A stretch of 64,000 nucleotides of DNA from Cupriavidus lacunae (lineage in GTDB: Bacteria; Pseudomonadota; Gammaproteobacteria; Burkholderiales; Burkholderiaceae). Both the position numbers and the translations under genes were made by a program. The stretch lies in assembly GCF_003353055.1 (NCBI RefSeq), contig NZ_QKWJ01000003.1, positions 124,001 to 188,000 of the forward strand, given 5' to 3'. Each line of letters begins with the position of its first letter. The first letter of the stretch is position 1. The notes under the pieces were generated by a model. That model worked only from the letters and a program-made list of their open reading frames with translations, searched no databases and was not told where the DNA came from. Of the stretch, positions 1 to 9,588 are shown piece by piece.

Positions 1-350
1 GCATTGGCGCGGGGGAGGCGGCGGCGGATTCGAGACGGGCTGACTGGTGTCGCATGTTTTTTCTCCGTTCTGCGGGACCCTGCTGCGGCCCCGCGTATGA
101 CCCTGACGTTGCATTCAGTGCTTGCGGCCGACCGGCGGAATTGCCGGTGCATACCGCGAATGCACGCAGTCTAAGCCAAAAAAGAACGGTCGTTCAGATT
201 ATTCTGGCGCAGCGGTCGGCCATCAAGCTTTTAATTAGACCGCTGTTTCTAAACGGACTGCGATGCAGCATGTCCGTGTGGCCTGCGCTGCAACCGGTTG
301 CAGCCTGCGCATTGCCGCATGGCAACAAACGCACACCGCGCGTGGCGGGC
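1..350. other. Intergenic region, no gene seen
   Basis: No supportable reading frame was found; long frames here are antisense shadows of the cardiolipin synthase gene. The stretch is less GC-rich around positions 180-260. A perfect 5-2-5 inverted repeat, GAACGGTCGTTC, lies at 184-195 and resembles a TetR-type operator half-site pair, so this may be the control region of a gene beyond the left edge. That last point is inference. Confidence 0.4.
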
Positions 351-1697
351 TCAGTAGCGCCCGGTCACGCCGGCAATGATCACGCCCAGGCGCAACAGCA
401 TGTAGGCCGCCCAGTTGGCCAGCCGGTGCAGCGGCGAGCGGCGCGCATGCACGTCCGGCAGCACGCGCACGCTGCGGTGCGCAATGGCGTATTCCAGCGC
501 GGTACGCAGTTCAGCGGCGAAGGTCGCATCATAAACGGCGAGGTTGGCCTCGCGCGCGAGCAGCAGGCTGAAGGGGTCCATATTGCTCGACCCGACCGTG
601 GCCCAGGCTTCGTCCACCACGCCGACCTTGGCGTGCAGGAAGCTCTCGGCGTACTCGTAGATTTCGACCCCGGCCTCCAGCAGCGACGCATACAGCGCGT
701 GGGTGGCGTAGTGCTGCAAGCGGTATTCGACCATGCCCTGCAGCAGCAGGCGCACGCGCACGCCGCGCGCGCGGCAGGCCAGCAGCGCACGCCGCATCTT
801 GTGGCCAGGCAGGAAGTACGCGTTGGCAAGAATGACGTCGTGGCGCGCGGCGCCGAGCGCGCGCAGGTATTCGCGCTCGATGGTGCGGCGGTTGCGCAGG
901 TTGTCGCGCAGCAGCAGCGCGGCGCGCACCCCGCCCGACGCTTCCGGGCGCGGCGGCAAGTCGGTGAGCAACGGGTATTCGGCCACCGCGGCGGCGCGCT
1001 CGCTGCCGCGCGCCTCGCGCAGCGACAGCCGCCACCAGAGCCGCTCCGAAGACAGCGCGATGCGGTCCACCAGCGGGCCGCTGACCTGCACCGCGAAGTC
1101 ATAGCGCGGCCCCAGGTTGGCGCCTTCGAACGGGCCGTGGTTGTGGTCGTCGATGATGTTGATGCCGCCAACAAAGGCCACGCGCCGGTCGATCACCGCC
1201 AGCTTGCGGTGCAGCCGGCGCAGGTGGCGCCGCGCCAGCCGGAAGCCGCGCAGCGCGCGGTAGACCCGCAGCTGTACGCCGCCGGCGCGCAGGCGCTCGG
1301 CCAGTTCTGCGGGCATGTCGCCGGCGCCAAAGCCATCCACCGTGACGCGCACCGTCACGCCGCGCGCGGCGGCACGGACCAGGGCGTCGGCGACCGCGCG
1401 GCCGACGTCGTCGTCGGCATAGATGTAGGTTTCCAGCATGACCTGGAACGCGGCCTGGTCGATGGCGGCGATCAGCGCGGGGAAGAAGTCCTGGCCGCCA
1501 TGCAGCAGCTGCACGGCGTTGCCGGTGGTGGGCTTGCCGCGGCGCCAGGCCCAGCGCAGCATGTGATGGCGCGATGCCTGCTCGCCGGTTGCGGCCGTGT
1601 CGTGCGCGGAGGCTTCCGCCTGCGCGGCCGGGCCTGTCGCGCGGTCCGCCGGGACCTCGGTGCCGGCGCCATGGGCGGAGTGGGATATCCGTGACAT
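351..1697 (-). CDS. clsB: Cardiolipin synthase B-type phospholipase D
   Basis: About 448 residues. It carries two HKD motifs of the phospholipase D superfamily: HRKLAVID in the first half and HAKVGVVDE followed by GSSNMDP in the second. Together these form one active site that transfers phosphatidyl groups to make cardiolipin at the inner membrane. It lacks the two N-terminal membrane helices of ClsA, which fits the ClsB subtype. A short hydrophobic stretch ends the protein (YMLLRLGVIIAGV). The ATG at 1697 gives a polar, unstructured leader before the conserved region; a start about 45 codons further in (MLRWAW) is also possible. It is divergent from mobB and downstream of the nudB-EEP pair. 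The family call is firm; the B subtype is inferred from architecture. Confidence 0.88.
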   Translation of the reverse strand: MSRISHSAHGAGTEVPADRATGPAAQAEASAHDTAATGEQASRHHMLRWAWRRGKPTTGNAVQLLHGGQDFFPALIAAIDQAAFQVMLETYIYADDDVGRAVADALVRAAARGVTVRVTVDGFGAGDMPAELAERLRAGGVQLRVYRALRGFRLARRHLRRLHRKLAVIDRRVAFVGGINIIDDHNHGPFEGANLGPRYDFAVQVSGPLVDRIALSSERLWWRLSLREARGSERAAAVAEYPLLTDLPPRPEASGGVRAALLLRDNLRNRRTIEREYLRALGAARHDVILANAYFLPGHKMRRALLACRARGVRVRLLLQGMVEYRLQHYATHALYASLLEAGVEIYEYAESFLHAKVGVVDEAWATVGSSNMDPFSLLLAREANLAVYDATFAAELRTALEYAIAHRSVRVLPDVHARRSPLHRLANWAAYMLLRLGVIIAGVTGRY

Positions 1698-1838
1698 GCC
1701 GTGATTATCGGACAGTTTGCCGCGCCAGGGCGCCGCCTGCACATTGGCGCGCGGAACTCTGCTATCGTCGATGCCGATGCTTGCCCGCAGGCGACCAGCC
1801 CCGGGCAGACCACACCTGACGCCCCCACGGAAACCATT

Positions 1839-2369
1839 GTGAAGGTATTCGGCATTACCGGTTCTTCCGGCAGCGGCAAGACCACGCTGCTGGACCAGCT
1901 CATCCCCTGCTTTGTCGGCGCCGGCCTGCGCGTGGCCGGCGTCAAGCACACCCACCACGGCTTTGATCCCGATACGCCCGGCAAGGATTCCTGGCGCATG
2001 CGCGAGGCCGGCTGCGCCAATGTCGTGCTGGTCGGCGCGCGCCACCTGACGCTGATGCGCCACTACCCGGAAGCCGTGCCCTCGCCCGAACTGGACGATG
2101 CGCTCGCGGTGCTGCCGCCCGACACCGACCTGGTGCTGGTGGAAGGGTACAAGCGCAGTGATTTTCCCAAGCTGGAGGTCTATCGCCCGGCGCTGGGGCG
2201 CACGCCGCTGTGGGACGAGGTGCCGGGCGTGGTGGCGGTGGCCAGCGATGATCCCGCCGCCGTGGCCGCCATGACCGCGCTGCCGGTGCTGGACCTGAAC
2301 GACCCGCAGGCGGTGTTCGCCTTTATTCGCGACTTCCCCAAGCGCGACTACCCCGGCCGCGCGGGCTGA
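1839..2369 (+). CDS. mobB: Molybdopterin-guanine dinucleotide biosynthesis adapter MobB
   Basis: About 176 residues, the usual size for MobB. The N-terminus has a P-loop, GITGSSGSGKTTLLDQL, followed by the family motif KHTHHGFDPDTPGKDS and later LVEGYKRSDFPKLEVYR. MobB is a GTP-binding partner of MobA in attaching GMP to molybdopterin, so it links to the molybdenum hydroxylase cluster 21 kb away, although the two are not adjacent. The start is a GTG at 1839, chosen because the P-loop begins within ten residues, as in the family. The frame is open further upstream but that extension overlaps clsB and has no family-like sequence. It converges with the EEP gene, with only two bases between the stop codons. 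Confidence 0.9.
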   Translation: MKVFGITGSSGSGKTTLLDQLIPCFVGAGLRVAGVKHTHHGFDPDTPGKDSWRMREAGCANVVLVGARHLTLMRHYPEAVPSPELDDALAVLPPDTDLVLVEGYKRSDFPKLEVYRPALGRTPLWDEVPGVVAVASDDPAAVAAMTALPVLDLNDPQAVFAFIRDFPKRDYPGRAG

Positions 2370-2371
2370 AC

Positions 2372-3154
2372 TCAGGCCGCCTTGTCGGCGTGCGCGGGTC
2401 GCTCCACCGCTTCACCCGGCGGATGGCCCAGTTCCGCCACCAGCGGCACATGGTCTGACCGTTGGGCCCAATCGCGGCCGGTCAGCGCGTGGGCGCGCTC
2501 GATCTCGTAGCCGCGCACATAGATACGGTCGAGCTGCCACCACGGCATATGGCTCGGGAAGGTACGCAGCCGCGCGCCGCGCGCGTGCGAGGCCTCGACC
2601 GCGCCCAGCGTATTGCAGATCTGCGCGTCCAGCCGGTGGTTCCAGTCGTTGAAGTCGCCGGCGATTACCAGCGGCACGCCCGCGGGCACCACGGTGCGCA
2701 CGCGTTCCACCAGGGCCTCGGCCTGGCGCGCGCGGCTGCGCGCGAACAGGCCGAAATGCACGCAGATCAGGTGGGTTTCCACGCCGTGCACATCCGCCAC
2801 CGCATGCAGCAGCCCGCGCTGTTCGAAACGGTGGTCGGAAATATCCAGGTTTTCGGACATCAGGATCGGGTGGCGCGACAGGATCGCGTTGCCGTGATGA
2901 CCGTGTTCATAGACCGCGTTGCGGCCGTAGACCGAGTGCGGATAGGCATCGGTGGCCAGGTAGTTGAGCTGGGTGTGCTCCGGATCGAACAGCGCCGCGG
3001 CCACCAGCCGGTCGTTGCGGTCCTGCACTTCCTGCAGGAAGACGATGTCCGCATCCATCGCATGCAGGCCGGCGCGCACGTTCTGGATGCGCGGGCGCCG
3101 CGAGATGCCGGTCACCCCCTTGTGGATGTTGTAGGTGACCACGCGCAGCTTCAT
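2372..3154 (-). CDS. Endonuclease/exonuclease/phosphatase (EEP) family protein
   Basis: About 260 residues, a single EEP (DNase I-like) domain. Visible motifs are TYNIHKG at the N-terminus, FLQEVQDRND with the metal-binding Glu, GDFNDWN with the catalytic Asp-Asn pair, and the terminal SDHVPLVAEL. Such proteins are Mg-dependent phosphodiesterases; the substrate cannot be deduced. No signal peptide is visible, so it is probably cytosolic. The ATG at 3154 overlaps the stop codon of nudB as ATGA, indicating translational coupling. The clsB gene lies downstream on the same strand after the intervening mobB, which is on the other strand. The C-terminal 20 residues are charged and Pro-rich and look non-catalytic. 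Confidence 0.85.
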   Translation of the reverse strand: MKLRVVTYNIHKGVTGISRRPRIQNVRAGLHAMDADIVFLQEVQDRNDRLVAAALFDPEHTQLNYLATDAYPHSVYGRNAVYEHGHHGNAILSRHPILMSENLDISDHRFEQRGLLHAVADVHGVETHLICVHFGLFARSRARQAEALVERVRTVVPAGVPLVIAGDFNDWNHRLDAQICNTLGAVEASHARGARLRTFPSHMPWWQLDRIYVRGYEIERAHALTGRDWAQRSDHVPLVAELGHPPGEAVERPAHADKAA

Positions 3155-3633
3155 GGCTGCGCTCCGCAGGCAGGCTGCAGTTCGCCGGCCTCCGCTGCGC
3201 GCCATGCCAGCTGGCGGATGGCTTCGGCATTGCTGCTGGAAAAGCACTGCTGTGCTGCCTGCTCCAACGGCAGCCACTGGTATTGCAGGTGCTCGCGTGG
3301 CGCCAGCGCCACCGGCAGCACCTCGGACACGCGCAGGCCGAACCAGTGCTCGGTATTGCGGGTGACGCCTTCGGCGTAGCGATTGCGCCACTGCGGGTAG
3401 ATTTCGTACTGGATGGTATGGCCCCAGTCGGTCAGCTGGTGCTCGCCGGCGACGATGCCCGTTTCCTCGGCCACTTCTCGCGCGGCGGTCAGGGCCAGGG
3501 GTTCGTCCAGGGTGTCGAGGCTGCCGGTCACGGACTGCCAGAACCCCGGGCGATCGGCGCGTTCCAGCAGCAAGACTTGAAGATCTGGCGTGTAAATCAC
3601 CACCAGCACGGATTCCGGGATCTTGTAGGACAT
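3151..3633 (-). CDS. nudB: Dihydroneopterin triphosphate diphosphatase (NudB-like Nudix hydrolase)
   Basis: About 160 residues, starting MSYKIPESVLVVIYTPD, typical of NudB. It removes pyrophosphate from dihydroneopterin triphosphate in folate synthesis and can hydrolyse dATP. The Nudix box is visible as GSLDTLDEPLALTAAREV followed directly by AEETG. The Gly-to-Glu spacing is six residues instead of the canonical five, while the catalytic REVAEE core is intact. The ATG at 3633 was preferred over an upstream in-frame extension that shows no family sequence. The gene overlaps the EEP gene by four bases and starts 76 bases beyond the stop of the preceding coiled-coil gene. Confidence 0.88.
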   Translation of the reverse strand: MSYKIPESVLVVIYTPDLQVLLLERADRPGFWQSVTGSLDTLDEPLALTAAREVAEETGIVAGEHQLTDWGHTIQYEIYPQWRNRYAEGVTRNTEHWFGLRVSEVLPVALAPREHLQYQWLPLEQAAQQCFSSSNAEAIRQLAWRAAEAGELQPACGAQP

Positions 3634-3709
3634 GGGTCTGGGCGAAAGGACAAACCCAAGGATAGCGCAGCCGCGCCCGCTTGCCACGCGAAAGCGCGAC
3701 GACCCGCCC

Positions 3710-4621
3710 TCAGGCAGCGTTGCGCGCGCTATGCGTGGTATGCGGTGCCAGATAGGGCTCGGCGGTGCCGTGGCGTTGCCAGGTGTCGAACACTTGCGGC
3801 GAGTCGCCGTGACCCCAGGCGGCCCGCAGCTGGTCCATCAGCGGCGCCAGCGCCTGGCGGTAGCGCCTGGATGCGCCATGGGCGTGCGCGGCCAGGGCTT
3901 CGGCGCGTTGCCGGACCTCGCCGTGCAACTGCGTGCGCTCCTGCGCGATTTCCTTCTCGCGCTGGCCCAGCGCATTGTATTTCTGGATCAGGAAGCGCTG
4001 GTAATCGCCGCCATCCATGCCCTGCGCAGCCTGCGCATTGACCTGCTCGAAGCGCAGCACGATGCTGCCGGTTTCCTGTTCGATATGCGCGACTTCCGCG
4101 TCCAGCGCCTGCAGCGCCTCCTGCACGCGCTGGGCATCGCGGCGCAGTGCCTGCACCTGCGCGGCCTCGTCCTCGAACACGCGCTGTGCATCCAGGTAGG
4201 CCTGCACTACCGGTTGCGGCGCCACCACCAGCAGCGGGTCGGCGCCGTCGGCGCGCTGGCCGGCCAGCAGCGAGTCGTCGGGCAGGCGCAGATTGCCGAG
4301 TTCATCCAGCCAGCGTCCGCGCGTCATCACCACCCCGACGGTATCCAGTGCCAGCCGGCGCAGCGCCTCGGCACGCTGCATCTCCACCGGCTCGGCGGTG
4401 GCGGCGGGCGCGGCCGACTGCACGGCGTGGGCAATGTCGGGCACGCAGGCCGCTACCGTGGTGGCCACGGATTCAGACATGGCCTGCGCCGAGCGGCGCA
4501 CGGCGCGGCGCAGCTCGAAGCGCGCCAGCAGCATCATCAGCAAGCCGGCCACCAGCCAGGTCAGGATGGTTTGGTCATGAGCCAGCAGGAACTGGCGGAT
4601 CAGGTCGATATCCAGGGTCAC
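3710..4621 (-). CDS. Membrane-anchored coiled-coil protein of unknown function
   Basis: About 303 residues, not recognised. A single hydrophobic helix is visible near residues 17-34 (ILTWLVAGLLMMLLA), followed by a basic stretch and an Ala-rich linker. From about 150 to 250 there is a long heptad-like, Gln/Glu/Ala-rich segment (QALRRDAQRVQEALQAL; REKEIAQERTQLHGEV) that should form a coiled coil. The topology suggests an inner-membrane anchor with a cytosolic rod. The start is GTG at 4621; the hydrophobic segment would be damaged by any later start. It lies between aspS (with its terminator) and nudB on the same strand. A structural role at the envelope is only a guess. Confidence 0.65.
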   Translation of the reverse strand: MTLDIDLIRQFLLAHDQTILTWLVAGLLMMLLARFELRRAVRRSAQAMSESVATTVAACVPDIAHAVQSAAPAATAEPVEMQRAEALRRLALDTVGVVMTRGRWLDELGNLRLPDDSLLAGQRADGADPLLVVAPQPVVQAYLDAQRVFEDEAAQVQALRRDAQRVQEALQALDAEVAHIEQETGSIVLRFEQVNAQAAQGMDGGDYQRFLIQKYNALGQREKEIAQERTQLHGEVRQRAEALAAHAHGASRRYRQALAPLMDQLRAAWGHGDSPQVFDTWQRHGTAEPYLAPHTTHSARNAA

Positions 4622-4784
4622 GAATTGCTCCCGAGTGCCGGAAGCCTTCGATGCGAGGCCCTCGGCAAATTACGTGTCAAAGAGAGCAGACCCGCCGCGC
4701 GTCGCCTTCGTTCCGACCGGTAACAAATCGAAACCAATGCGCCGCCCGCACCACAGTGCAGGCAACCCGACATTCCACATAAAG

Positions 4785-4809
4785 CAAAAAAGCCGCGCTA
4801 TTGCGCGGC
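4785..4809 (-). terminator. Rho-independent terminator of aspS
   Basis: On the minus strand the sequence reads GCCGCGCAATAGCGCGGC and then TTTTTT. The stem is a perfect seven-base GC-rich arm with a four-base loop. It lies just 31 bases past the aspS stop codon, so it closes the FmdB-DUF502-aspS transcript. Confidence 0.9.
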
Positions 4810-4840
4810 TTCCTTGCGGGCTTCAACTGACTGGCGCAGC

Positions 4841-6649
4841 TCAGGCCGTCGGCTTGGGCTCGGCGGCGCGCAGGCGGATATGCAGCTCGCGCAGCTGCTT
4901 CTCGTCGACCGAGCTCGGTGCCTGGGTCAGCAGGTCCTGGGCGCGCTGGGTCTTCGGGAAGGCGATCACGTCGCGGATCGAGTCGGCGCCGGCCATCATC
5001 GTGACGATGCGGTCCAGGCCGAAGGCCAGGCCGCCGTGCGGGGGCGCGCCGTACTGCAGCGCGTCCAGCAGGTAGCCGAACTTGGCACGGGCTTCCTCGT
5101 CGTTAATGTTGAGCGCGCGGAACACCTTGCTCTGGATGTCCGAGCGGAAGATCCGCACCGAGCCGCCACCCATTTCCCAGCCGTTCAGCACCATGTCGTA
5201 GGCCTTGGCCACGCACTTGCCCGGATCGGTCTCCAGGTACTCCATGTGCTCGTCCTTGGGACTGGTGAACGGGTGGTGCATGGCCACCCAGCGCGCGTCG
5301 TCCTCGTCGTACTCGAACATCGGGAAGTCGACCACCCACAGCGGCTTCCAGGCGTCCTCGAACAGGCCGTTAGCCTTGCCGAAGTCCGAATGGCCAACCT
5401 TCAGGCGCAGCGCGCCGATCGAGTCGTTGACCACCTTGGCCTTGTCGGCGCCGAAGAAGATGATGTCGCCGTCCTGGGCGCCGGTGCGCTTCAGGATCTC
5501 GGCAATGGCGGCGTCGTGCAGGTTCTTGACGATCGGCGATTGCAGGCCGTCGCGGCCCTTGGCCACTTCATTGACCTTGATCCAGGCCAGGCCCTTGGCG
5601 CCGTAGATGCCGACGAACTGGGTGTAGGCGTCGATCTCGCCGCGCGAGATCGCACCGCCGCCCGGCACGCGCAGGGCGACCACGCGGCCGTTGTCGCTGT
5701 TGGCGGGACCCGAGAACACCTTGAAGTCGACGTCCTTCATCACCTCGGTCAGCTCGGTGAATTCCAGCTTGACGCGCAGGTCAGGCTTATCCGAGCCGAA
5801 GCGGGCCATGGCCTCGCGGAACTCCATCACCGGGAATTTCGCGTCCAGGTCGACGTCGATGGCGTTCTTGAAGACCGTGCGCATCATGTCCTCGAACAGG
5901 TCGCGGATCTCCTGCTCGGTCAGGAACGAGGTCTCGCAGTCGATCTGCGTGAATTCAGGCTGGCGGTCAGCGCGCAGGTCCTCGTCGCGGAAGCACTTGG
6001 TGATCTGGTAGTAGCGGTCGAAACCCGACACCATCAGCATCTGCTTGAAGATCTGCGGCGATTGCGGCAGCGCGAAGAAGTGGCCCGGGTTCACCCGCGA
6101 CGGCACCAGGTAGTCGCGCGCGCCTTCGGGCGTGCTCTTGCCCAGCATCGGCGTCTCGATGTCGATAAAGCCCTGTGCATCCAGGAACTTGCGCACTTCC
6201 ATCGCCACCTTGTAGCGCAGGCGCAGGTTGTACTGCATCTGCGGGCGGCGCAGGTCCAGCACGCGGTGCGTCAGGCGCGTGGTTTCCGACAGATTGTCGT
6301 CGTCGAGCTGGAACGGGGGCGTGACCGACGGGTTCAGCACGGTCAGCTCGTGGCACAGCACCTCGATCTTGCCCGAGGTCAGGTTGGCGTTCTCGGTGCC
6401 GGCCGGGCGCGGACGCACCTTGCCGGTGATGCGGATGCAGAACTCATTGCGGATCTCTTCCGCGACCTTGAACATCTCGGGGCGATCCGGATCGCACACC
6501 ACCTGCACCAGGCCTTCGCGGTCGCGCAGGTCGATGAAGATCACGCCGCCATGGTCGCGGCGGCGCTGGACCCAGCCGGTCAGGGCCACTTCCTGGCCCG
6601 AGAATTGTTCGGTCACCAGACCGCAGTAGTGAGTACGCATGGAGGACAT
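4841..6649 (-). CDS. aspS: Aspartyl-tRNA synthetase
   Basis: About 602 residues, full length for the bacterial class IIb enzyme, which charges tRNA(Asp) with aspartate using ATP. The N-terminal OB-fold anticodon-binding domain is seen in [20 protein letters not shown]. Class II motif 2 follows in the core ([18 protein letters not shown]). The bacteria-specific insertion domain lies in the middle, and motif 3 near the end reads [15 protein letters not shown], with the ATP-binding Arg. The ATG at 6649 ([10 protein letters not shown]) was chosen; a second ATG three codons later is equally possible. DUF502 is upstream with a 65-base gap, and a strong terminator follows. Confidence 0.97.
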   Translation of the reverse strand: MSSMRTHYCGLVTEQFSGQEVALTGWVQRRRDHGGVIFIDLRDREGLVQVVCDPDRPEMFKVAEEIRNEFCIRITGKVRPRPAGTENANLTSGKIEVLCHELTVLNPSVTPPFQLDDDNLSETTRLTHRVLDLRRPQMQYNLRLRYKVAMEVRKFLDAQGFIDIETPMLGKSTPEGARDYLVPSRVNPGHFFALPQSPQIFKQMLMVSGFDRYYQITKCFRDEDLRADRQPEFTQIDCETSFLTEQEIRDLFEDMMRTVFKNAIDVDLDAKFPVMEFREAMARFGSDKPDLRVKLEFTELTEVMKDVDFKVFSGPANSDNGRVVALRVPGGGAISRGEIDAYTQFVGIYGAKGLAWIKVNEVAKGRDGLQSPIVKNLHDAAIAEILKRTGAQDGDIIFFGADKAKVVNDSIGALRLKVGHSDFGKANGLFEDAWKPLWVVDFPMFEYDEDDARWVAMHHPFTSPKDEHMEYLETDPGKCVAKAYDMVLNGWEMGGGSVRIFRSDIQSKVFRALNINDEEARAKFGYLLDALQYGAPPHGGLAFGLDRIVTMMAGADSIRDVIAFPKTQRAQDLLTQAPSSVDEKQLRELHIRLRAAEPKPTA

Positions 6650-6714
6650 AAGGAGATTCCCGGTAAAACGCGGCTGCCCGATCGCATCGGGCAGCCCGTG
6701 ATCAGATTGGATGC

Positions 6715-7428
6715 TCAAGGATCGGTCGTCTCGACCGTTTCCTCGTTGCTGGCCCTGCCGGCCGGATTGGCGGGGACCGCCGGCCGGGGGACGCTGCCGT
6801 TCTTGCGCGGCAATTCCGCCGGTGCCACCACGCCCATCGAGACGATGTACTTGAGCGCGGCGTCGACGGTCATGTCGAGTTCGATGGTGTCGGCCTTGGG
6901 CATCATCAGGAAGAAGCCCGAGGTCGGATTCGGCGTGGTCGGCACATAGACGCTGACGTACTCGCCCTGCAGGTGGTTCTGCACGTCGCCGCCAGGGCGC
7001 CCGGTCAGGAAGGCGATGGTCCACGAGCCCTCGCGCGGGTACTGCACCAACAGCGCCTTGCGGAAAGCATTGCCCGAGGACGACAGCAGCGTGTCCGAGA
7101 CCTGCTTGACGCTGGTGTAGATCGGGCCCACCACCGGGATATGGCCCAGCAGCGCTTCCCACCAGCGCACCAGGCGCTGGCCGATGAAGTTATGGGCCAG
7201 CAAGCCGACCAGCAGGATGAACAGCAGCGTCAGGATCGCGCCCAGGCCGGTCACGCGCTTGCCGAACATCAGCCGGTCCGGGCGCCAGGCCTCGGGCAGC
7301 AGCGCCAGGCTCTGGTCCATCGTGCCGATGACCAGGCTGAGCACCCACAGCGTGATGCCCAGCGGCACCAGTACCAGCAGCCCGGTCAGGAACCAGGTTT
7401 TCAGGGCGGAAGTCTTCTTGGCGACCAC
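6715..7428 (-). CDS. DUF502 family membrane protein
   Basis: About 237 residues. Two hydrophobic helices are visible near the N-terminus ([19 protein letters not shown] and [18 protein letters not shown]), followed by the conserved family signature [19 protein letters not shown] and [12 protein letters not shown]. The function is unknown; plant homologues of this family act in membrane trafficking, which does not inform the bacterial role. The start is taken as GTG at 7428 ([10 protein letters not shown]). A TTG at 7446 that overlaps the preceding stop codon is an alternative. It sits in an apparent operon FmdB-DUF502-aspS, an order I recall as common in Burkholderiales. Confidence 0.85.
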   Translation of the reverse strand: MVAKKTSALKTWFLTGLLVLVPLGITLWVLSLVIGTMDQSLALLPEAWRPDRLMFGKRVTGLGAILTLLFILLVGLLAHNFIGQRLVRWWEALLGHIPVVGPIYTSVKQVSDTLLSSSGNAFRKALLVQYPREGSWTIAFLTGRPGGDVQNHLQGEYVSVYVPTTPNPTSGFFLMMPKADTIELDMTVDAALKYIVSMGVVAPAELPRKNGSVPRPAVPANPAGRASNEETVETTDP

Positions 7429-7442
7429 GGGGCGGGTCCGGC

Positions 7443-7730
7443 TCAATGGCAGGCGCAGGCGCTGCCGCAGCCGCCGGCGGCCGGCGCCGCCGAAGCGGTG
7501 CTGCCCGACGACTCGGCCGCCGCCGGGGCGCTGGCGCCGCCGCTGCCGCCGCGGAAATCGGTCACATACCAGCCCGAGCCCTTGAGCTGGAAACCGGCAG
7601 CGGTCAGCTGTTTCTTGAACGCGCCAGCGACGCCGCACGACGGGCAGTCCGTCAGCGGGGCATCGCTCATTTTCTGCAGCACATCGCGCCCGTGGCCGCA
7701 GGCGTCGCAACGGTAGGCATAGATCGGCAT
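7443..7730 (-). CDS. FmdB-type zinc ribbon protein
   Basis: About 95 residues, beginning MPIYAYRCDACGHGRDVLQK with a second pair CPSCG, forming the four-Cys zinc ribbon of the FmdB/CxxC family. The central part (AAGFQLKGSGWYVTDFRGG) is also typical of the family. The tail is low-complexity Ala/Ser/Gly and ends with several Cys and His residues (GGCGSACACH), which may add metal binding. The function is unknown; a regulatory role has been proposed for the founding member. It is the first gene of the aspS operon, with a good -10 box about 100 bases upstream. Confidence 0.85.
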   Translation of the reverse strand: MPIYAYRCDACGHGRDVLQKMSDAPLTDCPSCGVAGAFKKQLTAAGFQLKGSGWYVTDFRGGSGGASAPAAAESSGSTASAAPAAGGCGSACACH

Positions 7731-7832
7731 GGTGTTATTTCGCGAGAAAACTTCGGAATCGGTACAAAGGCGGACATCGCCGCTGGCCATGGCGGCCGCG
7801 GGAAATTCCCGCGCGACGATGCAAAGCCTTGA

Positions 7833-7838
7833 ATTATA
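7833..7838 (-). promoter_or_regulatory. Candidate -10 box for the FmdB-DUF502-aspS operon
   Basis: A perfect TATAAT is present on the minus strand in an AT-rich pocket between the symporter gene and the FmdB-like gene. No convincing -35 hexamer is seen 16-19 bases upstream, so either a weak promoter or an extended element is likely. The distance to the ATG at 7730 is about 100 bases. Confidence 0.45.
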
Positions 7839-7894
7839 AACCGTTCCGGGGCTGCCTGATTGCCGGAAATAAAGGGGTTGCGCCCCCCCGTGCG

Positions 7895-9331
7895 TCAGGC
7901 GATATGGACTTCCTTGACCGGCGCGTGATCTGCAATCCACTGCGGCAACAGCGAACCGACCACCATGCCGCTGATCGAGAACAGCAGGCCCACCATCTGC
8001 GGCGGCACCACGGCATCGACAAAGCCGACCTCGCAGGTCAGCCAGGAGGACAGTCCCAGCAGGATCGCCGCCAGCCCGCCCTGGCGGGTGGCGTGCTTCC
8101 AGAACATGCCGAAGGCCAGCGGCACGAACGACGACACTAGTGTGACCTTGTAGGCATTTTCTACCATATGGAAGATCGACAGGTGCGAGTTCAGCGCGAA
8201 CAGCGTCACAACCGCCGTGAACACCAGCACCACGGCCTGCATCACGCGCAGGAACTGCCTGTCGTCCAGGTGGCGGAAATACGGCCGCAGGATGTTCTCG
8301 GCAAAGGTCACCGACGGCGCCAGCAGCGTGGCCGAGGCGCAGCTCTTGATGGCCGACAGCAGCGCGCCGAAGAACATCACCTGCGCGAACATCGGCGCGT
8401 GCTGCAGGATCAGCTGCGGCAGGATCAGCTGCGAATCGGCGTTGATGTACTTGTTGACCATGTCCGGGTCGATCATGGTCGCCGAGTACGCCAGGAACAT
8501 CGGGATAAAGGCAAAGCAGAAGTACAGCACGCCACCCAGCACCGAGGCCCGCCCGGCGATCTGCTCGGTGCGCGACGATGTCACCCGCTGGAACACGTCC
8601 TGCTGCGGAATCGAGCCCAGCATCATGGTGAACAGTGCAGCCGCAAACCCGACGATCTGGATCAGGTCCAGCGAGGGCAGGAACTCGAACTTGCCCGCCG
8701 CCGCCGCGTGCGACACCACCGCCGCCACGCCGCCGGCCTGGCCGCTGACCTCGTAGCCGATATAGAGCATGCCGACCACGATGATGATCATCTGGATGAA
8801 GTCGGTTACCGCCACCGACCACATGCCGCCGAACAGCGTATAGACCAGCACGCTGGCGGCGCCGATCATCATGCCGGCCTCCTGCGACAGCGCGCCGTCC
8901 GACACGGTATAGAACACCAGCCCCAGCGCCTTGATCTGCGCCGCCACCCAGCCCAGGTAGGACACCACGATGCACAACGTGGTCAGCACCTCGGCCAGCC
9001 GGCCATAGCGGTTGTGGTAGTAGTCGCCGATGGTCAGCAGGTTCATCCGGTACAGCGGCCGGGCGAAGAACAGGCCCACCAGGATCAGGCACAGCGACGA
9101 GCCGAAGGGATCGGAAACGACGCCCGACAGGCCTTCCTTCAGGAAGACGGCGGGAATGCCCAGCACCGTCTCCGAGCCGAACCAGGTGGCGAAGACGGTG
9201 GCGGTGACAATATGGAACGGCAGGCTGCGCCCCGCGACGGCGAAATCGGTGGTGTTGCGTACGCGCAGCGCCGCCCACAGGCCGATGCCGACCGAGATTA
9301 CCCAGTAGATGATGACGAACCAGATCAGCAT
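7895..9331 (-). CDS. Sodium:solute symporter family protein
   Basis: About 478 residues and almost entirely hydrophobic, with roughly 13 predicted membrane helices, the usual SSS fold. Family features include NTTDFAVAGRSLPF after the first helix, TWFGSETVLGIPAVF, YNRYG-like DYYHNRYGRLAEV, and the core sequence GALLSAIKSCASATLLAPS. Members couple sodium (or proton) entry to uptake of sugars, amino acids or organic acids. The substrate cannot be assigned from sequence alone. The ATG at 9331 begins directly with the first helix (MLIWFVIIYWVISVGIG). It is monocistronic as far as can be seen: the palindromic repeat is upstream and the aspS operon promoter downstream. Confidence 0.88.
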   Translation of the reverse strand: MLIWFVIIYWVISVGIGLWAALRVRNTTDFAVAGRSLPFHIVTATVFATWFGSETVLGIPAVFLKEGLSGVVSDPFGSSLCLILVGLFFARPLYRMNLLTIGDYYHNRYGRLAEVLTTLCIVVSYLGWVAAQIKALGLVFYTVSDGALSQEAGMMIGAASVLVYTLFGGMWSVAVTDFIQMIIIVVGMLYIGYEVSGQAGGVAAVVSHAAAAGKFEFLPSLDLIQIVGFAAALFTMMLGSIPQQDVFQRVTSSRTEQIAGRASVLGGVLYFCFAFIPMFLAYSATMIDPDMVNKYINADSQLILPQLILQHAPMFAQVMFFGALLSAIKSCASATLLAPSVTFAENILRPYFRHLDDRQFLRVMQAVVLVFTAVVTLFALNSHLSIFHMVENAYKVTLVSSFVPLAFGMFWKHATRQGGLAAILLGLSSWLTCEVGFVDAVVPPQMVGLLFSISGMVVGSLLPQWIADHAPVKEVHIA

Positions 9332-9588
9332 GCCGCTGCCCTATGCAGAAAGTGCCCTTGTGGCGAGAAACCGAATGCCGGGCGGCGCCTGTCAGTCCAA
9401 CAGCGCATCCTTGCGCGCCTGCCCGGAGTCCAATTCATCGGTCGGGGCCGCATGGGTGGCCTGGGAGCGGGTCCCGGCCTGCGGTCGTAGCCGAATCAAA
9501 ACGCGGATTATAGCGAGGGAGGCAAGGGGGGGTTGAAAATATTCCTGTGGGGGGAAGGGGGGTGATTGGGGGGGTGACGTTCTTGACT

